Positions 16,059 through 25,029 of a DNA stretch of 64,000 nt are shown here, one piece after another. The position numbers and the translations under genes are program-made. The DNA comes from Novosphingobium subterraneum. GTDB lineage: Bacteria; Pseudomonadota; Alphaproteobacteria; Sphingomonadales; Sphingomonadaceae. The notes beneath the pieces are model-generated. The model ran no database searches and was not told the DNA's origin. It saw only the letters and a program-made list of their open reading frames with translations. The stretch covers positions 62,001 to 126,000 of the forward strand of contig NZ_JRVC01000005.1 of assembly GCF_000807925.1 (NCBI RefSeq), given 5' to 3'. Positions within the stretch are counted from its first letter, which is position 1, and each line of letters begins with the position of its first letter.

Positions 16059-18338
16059 CTATTTCACCCCGAGGTTCTTGAGCGAGAGGGATATCTGGAA
16101 CGAGTTGCCGCGCACCGCGTCACCGATGTTCACATAGTCACGCCGCCAAGTGAACGACAGGTCGAGGCAATCGTCGGTGTAGGCCACGCCTAGGCGGTGC
16201 CGCAACATCTGGAATCCATCCGACGTGCGCGTCGGGTCTTCATTCCGGTCCGTCAGGTTTACGATTGCCGAACCAAACACCGAAAACGCATTGGTGATTG
16301 GCGTGCGCGCGGCAATGCGCAGCTCTTCACGGTCCTGAAGATCCTCGAACGCGGTCGCAATATTGCGGTTGAGCTTGAGGTAGCCTGCTTCGATGTAGCG
16401 CCGATGGTTGCCAATCGTCGCGTCGAACTCGTTGCGGCGCAGCGCAAAGCTGTCTTTGTCGAGCCGGAAGCGATGCGTGAACTTGATGACGTCGCCGAAA
16501 CGGACGGTCGTGCGACCGACGTAGTCCGAGGCGCGATTGGTCAACCCGGTGCCGTCAGGCAGGATCGTCGCCTGGCTTGATAGACGATAGCTCTGCCCGA
16601 TGGTTGTCATGACCCGGAGGCCCGGACGCTGGAACGTCCAGTCAAAGCCATATGTGAAACGTACCCCATCTTCGATACGGTCGTGACCCGGAAAGCGGTT
16701 CAGCGCGAAGAGGTTGGTGTCCTCCAGATCGACCGAGCGCGAATCCTCGTTCGGGATTTCGAAATTGCGAACGCCCGGAGTCGCGACGACTTGCAGGCGA
16801 GGCGTCAGCACTTGCGTGCCGCCGAACGCATCGCCCACAAAAGGCCACTTCACATCGATGGCTGCGGTGGCAATTCCACGAGTCTGCCAACCGGGCAGGC
16901 CCCGATAGATGGCCGTTGTAGTAAGGTCGTTGTCCGAACTGTGATAGGCATCGCCGCGCAAAAGGCCGGTCAGGGTTACTTCCTGACCCATCCCAGTTAT
17001 CGTGCGCAGATCCCATTGCGCCCGCGCGAAGGCGCGCTGGCTGTCCTGCCCCGCAGTGCGGACGATGGCCAGGCTGTTGGCCTCCAGTTCGAACCGTCCT
17101 GGAACACCGTCGAACGCCATCCTCTTGCGATAGTCGATCGCTGGCAGGGCGAGCGGCACCATGCCCTGTGGATCGTTGACGCGGACCGTCTGCGTCACCC
17201 AGCCGGCAATCGAGAGATAGCTGTCGTCGTCGATGCGCTCGAGGTTCAGCGAAGACCGCAGGCGGTCGTCACGGCTGATGTCGTAGCGGCGCAGGAAGGT
17301 GCGGTCGGAGGCAAAACGTGCGTTGCCGGTCAGGCTCCAGTGCGGCGAGAACTGGAGCTTCCCGTTGGCGTCGAGATACCCGCGCCATGATTGCTGGCTG
17401 GCGTTGGCTGCGCCCGTCGAGGTGCTGCCAAGCGGAATGCGCGCGCTTCGCGTCGCATAGCCGGTAACCTGGAACGCACCGAGGTTGGTGAGATGCCGGT
17501 ACTTGGCCGTCAGCATCGGTAGCGAGCCGGTATAGAAAGTGCCGGTCAACGCAAGGTCGCGGTTGTCGGCGATGCGCCAGTACCAGGTCTCGCTGATTTC
17601 CGCGCCGTTGGCTGCACCAAGGCGGAAGTCGGGAATCAACAGGCCTGTTTCGGCACGGAAGTCCGAGGTGTGTCCCAGGCCGGGCAGTGGCAGGATCGGC
17701 ACGCCGAACATGTGGAGCGTGGCGCCCTTGTACTTCACGCGCTTCTGATTGGCGTCGAAATAGACGCGGGCTGCCGTCACTTCCCAACTCGGCCTCTTAG
17801 GACAGCCCTTGTCATCTTCGACTGCACAGCCCGAATAGGCCGCGTTCTCGAGCGTCATGTTGCCGGATTCGTCGCGCGTGCCGCGTTCGGCGGCAAGGCG
17901 GCCCCCGGTACGCAACACCACCAGCAGGTCCTCGATAGCGCCAGCCTTGAATTCGTCCGTCAGCTCGACCTGATCGGTGTAGACGATGTTGCCGTCTTCA
18001 TCCACGAATCGGATGTTGCCTGTCGCAAGGATCTGCCCTGTGTTGCGGTCCCAGGTGACATTGTCTGCACGCACTGTCTGAACATCGTGGCGCAGAACGA
18101 CATTGCCCTCGGCAAAGACCTTTTCGGCGTTGCTGTCGTAGCGGACCTTGTCGGCTTCAAAGCGGACCTGATCGTCTACGCTCGATTCGTCGCCGGCGGG
18201 CGAGGCCATCGGCGCTTCCTGCGCAAGGGCCTGCGATGCGGCGAGCGGGAACAATGCCGCGGCAGAGGCAGCGGCAATACGCGCAAGGCGCAAGCGACGA
18301 TCAAGGGCTTGCGGCTGCGGCCGCCGGGCGGGTTGCAT
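16059..18338 (-). CDS. lptD: LPS-assembly outer-membrane protein LptD
   Basis: A 759-residue barrel that inserts lipopolysaccharide into the outer leaflet with LptE. After a signal peptide (ASAAALFPLAASQALA) comes the periplasmic OstA/LptA-like domain (VRFEADKVRYDSNAEKVFAEGNVVLRHD...), then the large beta-barrel. Cys residues lie around AYSGCAVEDDKGCPKRP, and another (DDCLDLSF) near the C-terminus; these could form the interdomain disulfides. I chose ATG 18338 at the signal peptide; the frame stays open much further but overlaps the divergent pepA. Confidence 0.92.
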   Translation of the reverse strand: MQPARRPQPQALDRRLRLARIAAASAAALFPLAASQALAQEAPMASPAGDESSVDDQVRFEADKVRYDSNAEKVFAEGNVVLRHDVQTVRADNVTWDRNTGQILATGNIRFVDEDGNIVYTDQVELTDEFKAGAIEDLLVVLRTGGRLAAERGTRDESGNMTLENAAYSGCAVEDDKGCPKRPSWEVTAARVYFDANQKRVKYKGATLHMFGVPILPLPGLGHTSDFRAETGLLIPDFRLGAANGAEISETWYWRIADNRDLALTGTFYTGSLPMLTAKYRHLTNLGAFQVTGYATRSARIPLGSTSTGAANASQQSWRGYLDANGKLQFSPHWSLTGNARFASDRTFLRRYDISRDDRLRSSLNLERIDDDSYLSIAGWVTQTVRVNDPQGMVPLALPAIDYRKRMAFDGVPGRFELEANSLAIVRTAGQDSQRAFARAQWDLRTITGMGQEVTLTGLLRGDAYHSSDNDLTTTAIYRGLPGWQTRGIATAAIDVKWPFVGDAFGGTQVLTPRLQVVATPGVRNFEIPNEDSRSVDLEDTNLFALNRFPGHDRIEDGVRFTYGFDWTFQRPGLRVMTTIGQSYRLSSQATILPDGTGLTNRASDYVGRTTVRFGDVIKFTHRFRLDKDSFALRRNEFDATIGNHRRYIEAGYLKLNRNIATAFEDLQDREELRIAARTPITNAFSVFGSAIVNLTDRNEDPTRTSDGFQMLRHRLGVAYTDDCLDLSFTWRRDYVNIGDAVRGNSFQISLSLKNLGVK

Positions 18339-18442
18339 GCGCTTGCCTATCGCACCAGTGCACCCTAACTGCAATTCCACAATTTCCGCTTCCCGCCCAG
18401 CTTGCGTCGAAGTGTGACGTCCATTCCGTTCAGGAGTTCCCC

Positions 18443-19915
18443 ATGAAGGTCGTTTTCCGCACCAGCGATGCCCCGCTTCCCCGTCTGGTCGCCCGTCTCG
18501 TGGCGCAGGATGCGCTGCCGTCCGATCTTGACGCAGTGGTGCGCGAAGGTGCTGCGGCCGCCCGGTTTGCCGGAAAGGTGGGCCAGGTATTCGAAGCTTT
18601 CGTTGCGCACGATGCAGGCGTGAAGCGGCTCGCGTTGGCCGGTTTGGGCAAGGCAGACGCCACCGAGCGCAGCGCCAGTCTTGAGAAGGCCGGCGCGGCA
18701 CTGACCGCAAAGTACCTGACATCGGGCGAGACTTCTTTGGCGATCGACTTCAGCGGCTCGGGCCTGTCCGGTGCCGAGGCAGCGTCCGTTCTCTTCGGTG
18801 CACGCCTGCGCGGCTGGCGCCATGATGTCTATCGCACCAAGCTGAGCGATGAGCAGAAGCCGTCGCTGACTGAAATCGTGGCGGTCAATGCCCCGGAAGG
18901 CGCTGCGGCAGCTTGGGAAATAGAATCGGCGCTTGCCGAAGGCATCGAGTTCACGCGTGAACTCGTCGCTGAACCCGCCAACATCATTTACCCCGAAAGC
19001 TTCGTCGAGCGCGCCAAGGCGCGGCTCGAGGGCACCGGCGTCGAGATCCTCGTGCTGGGCCTCAAGGAGATGACCGAGCTGGGCATGGGCGCACTGCTTG
19101 GCGTGGCCCAAGGTTCGGTTCGTGAGCCGAAGCTGCTCGCCATGCGCTGGAAGGGGGCAGAGGCCGGAGCCTCAAGTTCTTCTGGCCCGACCGCCTTTGT
19201 CGGCAAGGGTGTCACCTTCGATACCGGCGGCATCTCGATCAAGCCTGCCGCCGGCATGGAAGACATGAAGTGGGACATGGGCGGCGCTGGCGCTGTTGCC
19301 GGGACAATGCTCGCGCTGGCCAAGCGCAAGGCCAAGGCAGACGTCATCGGCGTGTGCGGCCTTGTCGAAAACATGCCCGACGGTAACGCTCAGCGCCCTG
19401 GTGACGTGGTGACCTCGATGTCCGGCCAGACGGTCGAGGTGATCAACACCGATGCCGAGGGCCGCCTTGTGCTGTGTGATGCGCTGACTTGGGTGCAGAA
19501 GGAGTATTCCCCCAAGACGATCGTCGATCTCGCTACCCTGACAGGCGCCATGATCATTTCGCTCGGCCATGAATACGGCGGCATGTTTGCCAATGACGAT
19601 GACCTTGCCGCCAAGCTCGATGCAGCCGGCAAGGCTTCGGGCGACAAGCTGTGGCGCTTCCCGCTCGGCCCTTCATACGACAAGCTGATCGACAGTCCGA
19701 TCGCCGACATGAAGAATGTTGGCCCGCGTTACGGCGGATCGATCACCGCGGCGCAATTCCTCCAGCGCTACATCGACAAGGGCGTGGCCTGGGCGCACCT
19801 CGACATTGCCGGCATGGTCTGGGCTGACAAGCCCGGCCAGACCTGGGACAAGGGCGCCACCGGCTTCGGTGTGCGCGTGCTCGACCGCTACGTCCGCGAC
19901 GTGCTGGAGGCTTGA
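18443..19915 (+). CDS. pepA: Leucyl aminopeptidase (M17)
   Basis: A 490-residue cytosolic zinc aminopeptidase. The family signature NTDAEGRLVLCDAL is intact. The metal and active-site segment VGKGVTFDTGGISIKPAAGMEDMKWDMGGA carries the catalytic Lys and Asp. The start is ATG 18443 after CAGGAG. It is followed by a DUF2256 gene and holC; the pepA-holC pairing is widely conserved. Confidence 0.95.
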   Translation: MKVVFRTSDAPLPRLVARLVAQDALPSDLDAVVREGAAAARFAGKVGQVFEAFVAHDAGVKRLALAGLGKADATERSASLEKAGAALTAKYLTSGETSLAIDFSGSGLSGAEAASVLFGARLRGWRHDVYRTKLSDEQKPSLTEIVAVNAPEGAAAAWEIESALAEGIEFTRELVAEPANIIYPESFVERAKARLEGTGVEILVLGLKEMTELGMGALLGVAQGSVREPKLLAMRWKGAEAGASSSSGPTAFVGKGVTFDTGGISIKPAAGMEDMKWDMGGAGAVAGTMLALAKRKAKADVIGVCGLVENMPDGNAQRPGDVVTSMSGQTVEVINTDAEGRLVLCDALTWVQKEYSPKTIVDLATLTGAMIISLGHEYGGMFANDDDLAAKLDAAGKASGDKLWRFPLGPSYDKLIDSPIADMKNVGPRYGGSITAAQFLQRYIDKGVAWAHLDIAGMVWADKPGQTWDKGATGFGVRVLDRYVRDVLEA

Positions 19916-19924
19916 GGCTTTCCC

Positions 19925-20080
19925 ATGCCCAAGATGCGGCGCAAATCTGACCTTCCTACCAAGATTTGCGCCGCTTGCGGGCTGCCGTTCACTTGGCGCA
20001 AGAAGTGGGAGCGGGATTGGGATAACGTGAAGTTCTGTTCCGACCGCTGCCGTAGCGGCAAGGGCAAGGTTGCAGGCTGA
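19925..20080 (+). CDS. DUF2256 small zinc-ribbon-like protein
   Basis: A 51-residue basic protein with two Cys pairs, CAAC and CSDRC, that could bind zinc. The [20 protein letters not shown] pattern is typical of DUF2256. The stop overlaps the holC start by one base (TGATG), so it is co-translated with it. Function unknown. Confidence 0.85.
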   Translation: MPKMRRKSDLPTKICAACGLPFTWRKKWERDWDNVKFCSDRCRSGKGKVAG

Positions 20081-20511
20081 TGCGCGTCGATTTCTACCAG
20101 CTTACCAGTGATCCGGCCGAACAGGTCCTGCCGCTGATTGCGCGCAATACGCTTGGCGCAGGAGAACGGCTGTTGGTCGTGTCGGAAGACGAGGCGCAGC
20201 TTCGCAGTGTCAGTGAGGCACTTTGGACACGCTTGCCCGAGACATTTCTCGCCAACGGCCGTGCCGGGACCGATCAGGACGAGCGCCAGCCGGTCCTGCT
20301 GTCCGATGCGCCAGAGCCCGCCAATCGCGCAAGGTACATGGCGCTCGCCGACGGTATCTGGCGCGAGGGTGAGTTTGAACGGGTGTTCCTGCTGTTCCCG
20401 CCCGCGCGGATTGACGATGCACGGGGATGCTGGCGCATGCTCGGCAGCCGCGAAGGCGTCGAGCGCCGCTATTGGCGGCAAGAGGGCGGCAAGTGGAAGG
20501 AAGGGCCCTGA
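20080..20511 (+). CDS. holC: DNA polymerase III subunit chi
   Basis: A 143-residue HolC protein. Chi links the clamp loader to single-strand binding protein during replication. [25 protein letters not shown] and the central GERLLVVSEDEAQ..LW are family features. The start overlaps the DUF2256 stop, and pepA lies just before. Confidence 0.92.
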   Translation: MRVDFYQLTSDPAEQVLPLIARNTLGAGERLLVVSEDEAQLRSVSEALWTRLPETFLANGRAGTDQDERQPVLLSDAPEPANRARYMALADGIWREGEFERVFLLFPPARIDDARGCWRMLGSREGVERRYWRQEGGKWKEGP

Positions 20512-20520
20512 GCGCCATCC

Positions 20521-20549
20521 TTGCACCGCAGCACAAACATCGCTAGGGG
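20521..20549 (+). promoter_or_regulatory. Promoter of ndk
   Basis: TTGCAC (20521-20526), a 17-bp spacer and TAGGGG (20544-20549) lie 40 bp ahead of the ndk start. The -10 is weak. Confidence 0.4.
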
Positions 20550-20589
20550 CGCGCGCAATCAGATTCCCCCTATCGCAAGGAACGCTCCC

Positions 20590-21012
20590 ATGGCGGTTAC
20601 CCGCACTTTCTCGATCATCAAGCCCGACGCCACGCGTCGCAACCTGACCGGCGCGGTCACCAAGATGCTGGAAGAAGCAGGCCTTCGCGTCGTCGCTTCG
20701 AAGCGTATCCACATGACGCGCGAGCAGGCAGAAGGCTTCTACGCCGTTCACAAGGAACGCCCCTTCTTCAACGACCTCGTCGAGTTCATGATCTCGGGTC
20801 CGGTCGTCGTGCAGGTTCTCGAAGGCGAGAACGCCATGCAGCGCAACCGCGACATCATGGGTGCAACCAACCCTGCCAACGCCGAGCCCGGCACGATCCG
20901 CAAGGAATTGGCTGAATCGATCGAAGCCAACACGGTCCACGGCTCGGACTCGGACGAGAACGCGGCGATCGAAATCGCCTACTTCTTCAAGCCCGAAGAA
21001 ATCGTCGGCTGA
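20590..21012 (+). CDS. ndk: Nucleoside diphosphate kinase
   Basis: A 140-residue enzyme that balances NTP pools by a phosphohistidine ping-pong reaction. The active-site His lies in [12 protein letters not shown] and the N-terminal TFSIIKPDA is intact. I chose ATG 20590, preceded by AAGGAA. A strong terminator follows. Confidence 0.97.
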   Translation: MAVTRTFSIIKPDATRRNLTGAVTKMLEEAGLRVVASKRIHMTREQAEGFYAVHKERPFFNDLVEFMISGPVVVQVLEGENAMQRNRDIMGATNPANAEPGTIRKELAESIEANTVHGSDSDENAAIEIAYFFKPEEIVG

Positions 21013-21038
21013 TCGGCGAAAGCCGCCGCTGATTGAGG

Positions 21039-21067
21039 GGCCGGGGCAGAGATGCTCCGGCCTTTTT
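21039..21067 (+). terminator. Rho-independent terminator after ndk
   Basis: GGCCGGGGCA and TGCTCCGGCC form a stem with a 4-nt loop, followed by TTTTT. Confidence 0.85.
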
Positions 21068-21096
21068 CGTGGGCGCGAGACGGACCTTCGGTCAAT

Positions 21097-21123
21097 GTTG
21101 CGCAGATGCAACGCTTCGTTGCA
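21097..21123. promoter_or_regulatory. Palindromic candidate operator upstream of second TonB receptor
   Basis: TGCAACG-CTT-CGTTGCA (21107-21123) is a perfect 7-bp dyad. A further GTTGC (21097-21101) pairs with GCAAC (21108-21112), giving three half-sites. It is about 117 bp before the receptor start and past the ndk terminator, so it is in the right place for a repressor. The regulator is not in the window. Confidence 0.5.
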
Positions 21124-21239
21124 AATCACATGTTATCCCACATAACCATAATTGTAAGCGGAGCATACAAGGCGTAGGTAGCCGGTTGTTCCAACACGAG
21201 AACGCTGAGGCCTTCCAGCCTCTTCAGGGAGGATACCTG

Positions 21240-23549
21240 ATGTTCACAACCCGCGCTTCCGCGCGCCTGCTGGCGCGCACCAGTCTGTTTGCCGCTGCAG
21301 CTTTCGCTCTTTCGCAGCCTGTTCTGGCGCAGGACGCCGCTCAGGACGCAGCGTCCTCAGAGGACGGCGGCGAAATTATCGTGACCGCGCAGAAGCGTGC
21401 GCAGTCGCTGTCAGACGTCTCGCTTTCGGTTGCTGCTGTTGGCACCGAGCAGCTTGCCGCCAACAACACTGTCAATCTTGAAGGCCTGCAGGCGCTGGTT
21501 CCATCGATCAGCTTCGGCAACGACTTCAACTTCGCAAAGCTGTTCATCCGCGGCATCGGCTTGTCGAGCTCGCTCCCGGGCGTTGACCCGTCGGTCGCGC
21601 TCCATGTCGATGGTGTCGTCGTCAGCCTCGCGCAGGCCCAGCTTGGCTCGATGTTCGATCTCGAGCGCGTTGAAGTGTTGCGCGGGCCTCAGGGCACGCT
21701 CTACGGTCGCAATGCCACCGGCGGCGCAGTCAACTTGATCACCGCCAAACCCACCGACAAGCTCGATGGCTACGTTCGCCAGACCCTCGGTGGCGATGCG
21801 TTCCTGGTGCAGACCGATGCCGCGATCGGCGGTCCGATCACCGAAGGCGTACGCGCTCGCCTCGCGGTCCAGCGCATCAAGCGCGATGGCTTTGGCATCA
21901 ACGAATTCACGGGCAACGAGATCGACAACGCCAACCAGTGGTCGGTGCGCGGTCATCTGCAGTTCCTGCCGACCGACAAGCTGTCCATCCTGCTGACGGG
22001 TGAACTTCACACCGAGAACGATCGTTCGCTCGCTGTGAAGTTCCGCGAAGTTTCGTTCCCCGGCACGACGGTTCCGAGCCTGACTGCCTTGGGCCAGCGC
22101 ACCAACGCCGACGGCAGCGCAGCATCGTTCGCCAAGAACGTGCGCAATCTCAACACCAACTATGACCCGATCAACGATCGCAAGCAGTATGCCTTCACCG
22201 GCATCATGGACTATGCGGCGTCCGATACGGTCGCGCTCAAGTCTCTGACAAGCTACCGCAACTTCCGCGCGATCTTCTTCCATGACTTCGACATGTCGTC
22301 CTACGCCGGTTATCCGCTGGCGCAGACCAACGCCGTGCGTACCAGCGCCAACCACTGGCAGCCGGTATTCGAGAACCAGTTCAGCCAGGAACTGCAGCTC
22401 AACGTCGATACAGACAAACTGCATGCCGTTTTCGCCGGCTTCTACCTGAAGGACCACATCCGCGTCGAAAACCACATCGGCTTTGACGTGCTGACCAACA
22501 CCGACCCCTATCGCGTCCAGTTCGACGGCAAGCTTGATGTCGAGACCTGGGCCGTGTTTGGCAACGTGACCTACGACCTGACCGAGCAGTTCTCGATCAA
22601 GGCCGGTGGCCGCTATTCGTGGGAAAAGCGCAAGATCAAGAACAACAGCGGCATCGGCACCGCCGCGACCGGCTTCGTGCTTGATCCCTTGCAGTGGGAC
22701 ACATCGAAGACCTGGGACGACTTCTCGCCCTCGCTCGGCGTCGAGTTCCGTCCGAATGACGATGTGATGGCGTATTTCAACTGGTCGCGCGGGTTCAAGT
22801 CCGGCACCGCCGAAATCGGTTCGCGCCGTTCGGCCACTGCGGTCACGCCGTTCGTGAACCCCGAGAAGGTCGAGGCCTTCGAAGGCGGCATCAAGTATAG
22901 CGCCGGCTCGCTGCAGACGAACCTTGCCGTGTTCTACCAGAAGCTCAAGAACGGCCAGTTCCAGCGGACCTTCCCGATCCCCAACCCGCCGTTCTTTGCC
23001 AGCGCTCTGGAAAACGCAGCGGAGTCGCGGGCCTATGGTGCGGAGTTCGAGCTGCGCTGGCGCCCGATCGATGGCCTCGCCATTGACGCTTCGGCAGCCT
23101 ACCTGAACTCCAAGTTCACCAAGTTCTTCTCGAAGAACCCGCTGAACGCGGCGCTGTTCGGCCCTGGCGGCGCTTCGCTGCCTGACGAGGACCTGTCCGG
23201 GAACGCTACCCGCATGAGCCCGAAGTGGACGCTGAACTTCAACCCGACCTACACGGCCGACCTTTCGAGCGGGGCCAGCGTGTTGTTCGGCACGAACGTG
23301 TCCTACCGTTCAAAGCAGTACCACACCGAGTTCAACGACGATCGCATGGCCGCTGACGGCTATGTGATGGTTGATGCGAACGTGAAGTACCGCCATTCGG
23401 ACGACCGGACTTCGGTAAATCTCTGGGTGCGCAACCTGACCAACGAACTGGTCTGGGCGGGCAGCTACGCGGTTGCCACCAGCCGCACCATCGGTGGCAC
23501 GCTGATGCCGCCGCGGACCTACGGCGTGACGCTTGGCTACGAATTCTGA
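21240..23549 (+). CDS. TonB-dependent outer-membrane receptor
   Basis: A 769-residue receptor with a signal peptide ending FALSQPVLAQ, the TonB box EIIVTAQKR, a plug (LRGPQGTLYGRNATGGAVNLITAKP) and a barrel ending in LGYEF. I chose ATG 21240, preceded by GGGAGGAT. It is a single-gene unit between two terminators with a palindromic site upstream. It shares the general architecture of the receptor at 9000-11174. Ligand unknown. Confidence 0.92.
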   Translation: MFTTRASARLLARTSLFAAAAFALSQPVLAQDAAQDAASSEDGGEIIVTAQKRAQSLSDVSLSVAAVGTEQLAANNTVNLEGLQALVPSISFGNDFNFAKLFIRGIGLSSSLPGVDPSVALHVDGVVVSLAQAQLGSMFDLERVEVLRGPQGTLYGRNATGGAVNLITAKPTDKLDGYVRQTLGGDAFLVQTDAAIGGPITEGVRARLAVQRIKRDGFGINEFTGNEIDNANQWSVRGHLQFLPTDKLSILLTGELHTENDRSLAVKFREVSFPGTTVPSLTALGQRTNADGSAASFAKNVRNLNTNYDPINDRKQYAFTGIMDYAASDTVALKSLTSYRNFRAIFFHDFDMSSYAGYPLAQTNAVRTSANHWQPVFENQFSQELQLNVDTDKLHAVFAGFYLKDHIRVENHIGFDVLTNTDPYRVQFDGKLDVETWAVFGNVTYDLTEQFSIKAGGRYSWEKRKIKNNSGIGTAATGFVLDPLQWDTSKTWDDFSPSLGVEFRPNDDVMAYFNWSRGFKSGTAEIGSRRSATAVTPFVNPEKVEAFEGGIKYSAGSLQTNLAVFYQKLKNGQFQRTFPIPNPPFFASALENAAESRAYGAEFELRWRPIDGLAIDASAAYLNSKFTKFFSKNPLNAALFGPGGASLPDEDLSGNATRMSPKWTLNFNPTYTADLSSGASVLFGTNVSYRSKQYHTEFNDDRMAADGYVMVDANVKYRHSDDRTSVNLWVRNLTNELVWAGSYAVATSRTIGGTLMPPRTYGVTLGYEF

Positions 23550-23575
23550 GCCATCGCCCGGGCGAAATGACAAGA

Positions 23576-23604
23576 GGCTGCCGGTTCACCCCGGCGGCCT
23601 TTTC
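23576..23604 (+). terminator. Rho-independent terminator after TonB receptor
   Basis: GGCTGCCGG and CCGGCGGCC pair (one G-U) around TTCACC, followed by TTTTCTGTTT. Confidence 0.8.
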
Positions 23605-23636
23605 TGTTTAAGTCATGCGCAAGAGGAGACCTGAAG

Positions 23637-23882
23637 ATGCAGGGCATGGGTGGGGGCGACTGTCCGTTCGAGTTCAACTTCGATGCTGTGACATTCAAGG
23701 TCGGTGATACGGTCAGCTATCGTATCGTCGGCAGTCCGATGTTCGAGGACATGCCTTTCGCCGGCGAACTGCTGGAAGTGCACGAAGATCATGTGGTGAT
23801 TGCAGGCGATTCCAGCGACAGGTCCGTTCGCTATCGTGGGACGCGCGAGAACCGTCCCAATGTGCAGGCCAGCGAGATCTAG
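23637..23882 (+). CDS. Conserved-looking small protein, function unknown
   Basis: An 81-residue acidic protein with a good GAGGAGA site. FEFNFDAVTFKVGDTVSYRIVGSP and LLEVHEDHVVIAGDSSDRSVRYRGTRENRP suggest a compact beta-rich fold. No family recognised. Its stop shares the four bases CTAG with the convergent MFS gene. Confidence 0.65.
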   Translation: MQGMGGGDCPFEFNFDAVTFKVGDTVSYRIVGSPMFEDMPFAGELLEVHEDHVVIAGDSSDRSVRYRGTRENRPNVQASEI

Positions 23883-25021
23883 GCAGTGAGGGCGCGTTCG
23901 CCGCGATACCATTGCGTGAGGCCCCACCCGATCCCGGCTATGGCGAGCAGGCCAAGCAGGATCGGCATAGTGTAGCCGAAATCCGTGGCAAGTAGTGCTG
24001 CGGCAACCAGTGCGGCAGAAGAGCAACCGAGGTCCCACCCGCCCTCGGTGGCCATGTTGAAGCGCAGCGTGCATTGCGAGCGCTGGGCCATGGCATAAAG
24101 CGGCGAAAGCATGGCAGTTGCCAGCATGGGCGCGGCCAGCGCACCGAGCGCAGTTGCGATCAGCGCGGGCAGGGGTGAGGCCCACGCAAGGGCCTTGAGC
24201 ACCAGAACCGCAGCGCCAAGGCCATAAGCCAGCGCTAGAGAATACGTCCCGCGCCCGCCGTCGATCAGCCGGCCGATGATCAGGCTGCCTGCCGCTGCGC
24301 CCAATCCGGCAAGCGCAAGCGCGCCGCCAAAGCTCTCGAAACTCTGCCCCAGGGTGGCGAACAGCGCGAGGTTCCAGACCACGACCGAGCAGCCCGACTG
24401 GAGCCCTTCGGCAAAATAGATTCTACGCCCCGCGCTGACGATCGCAGGGTCTGCACGGCTTTCGCGCGGGACCGCCGGATTGGGCGCGCCCGTCAGCGGC
24501 AGGCCCGCGAGCAGCTGCATCGCCGCAATCACGGCAAAGCCGATGACTGGCCCGGCGCCGGAAAGCAGAAAGCCCCCCGCAACTGGGGCAACGATTCCCA
24601 CTGCGGCGGTGGTCGCCTGCTGGATCGACACCTGTCGCCCCAACGCAGCGTTATCGCCTGCAGCGGAGACGTAGGCGTGATAGCCGGTCCAATAGAGCAC
24701 GCTGCCAAGCCCGGAGACCAGGATATACGCCACCAGCAGCAGTCCCATGCCCTCGACGAACGGCAGCATAAGGAACGAAGCTGCGCGCACTCCGCAGCCC
24801 AGCAACAGCACGGTGCGCAGTCCGTGCGCATGGGCAATGGGCAGTACCGCCGCTCGCAGGGCGAAGCGCGAAAGCAGCACTAGAGCAAAACTGGCCAGCG
24901 CAAGTGCCGGGCTCAGCCCCTGCTTGACCAGAAAACCGACCACGAAAAGCCCGCCGCTCGCCTCAACAAACGATTGCAGACCTGTGTGTGCGTAAATGCG
25001 GCGGATGGCCGTGAGCTGCAT
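23879..25021 (-). CDS. MFS transporter
   Basis: A 380-residue polytopic membrane protein with about 11-12 hydrophobic segments. It is Ala/Gly-rich, as usual for major facilitator carriers; FEASGGLFVVGFLVKQGLS and IIGRLIDGGRGTYSLALAYG look like family loops. It starts 8 nt after the purN stop and so is the last gene of the purM-purN operon. Substrate unknown; a link to purine metabolism is only positional. Confidence 0.75.
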   Translation of the reverse strand: MQLTAIRRIYAHTGLQSFVEASGGLFVVGFLVKQGLSPALALASFALVLLSRFALRAAVLPIAHAHGLRTVLLLGCGVRAASFLMLPFVEGMGLLLVAYILVSGLGSVLYWTGYHAYVSAAGDNAALGRQVSIQQATTAAVGIVAPVAGGFLLSGAGPVIGFAVIAAMQLLAGLPLTGAPNPAVPRESRADPAIVSAGRRIYFAEGLQSGCSVVVWNLALFATLGQSFESFGGALALAGLGAAAGSLIIGRLIDGGRGTYSLALAYGLGAAVLVLKALAWASPLPALIATALGALAAPMLATAMLSPLYAMAQRSQCTLRFNMATEGGWDLGCSSAALVAAALLATDFGYTMPILLGLLAIAGIGWGLTQWYRGERALTA

Positions 25022-25029
25022 GGCGTTCT

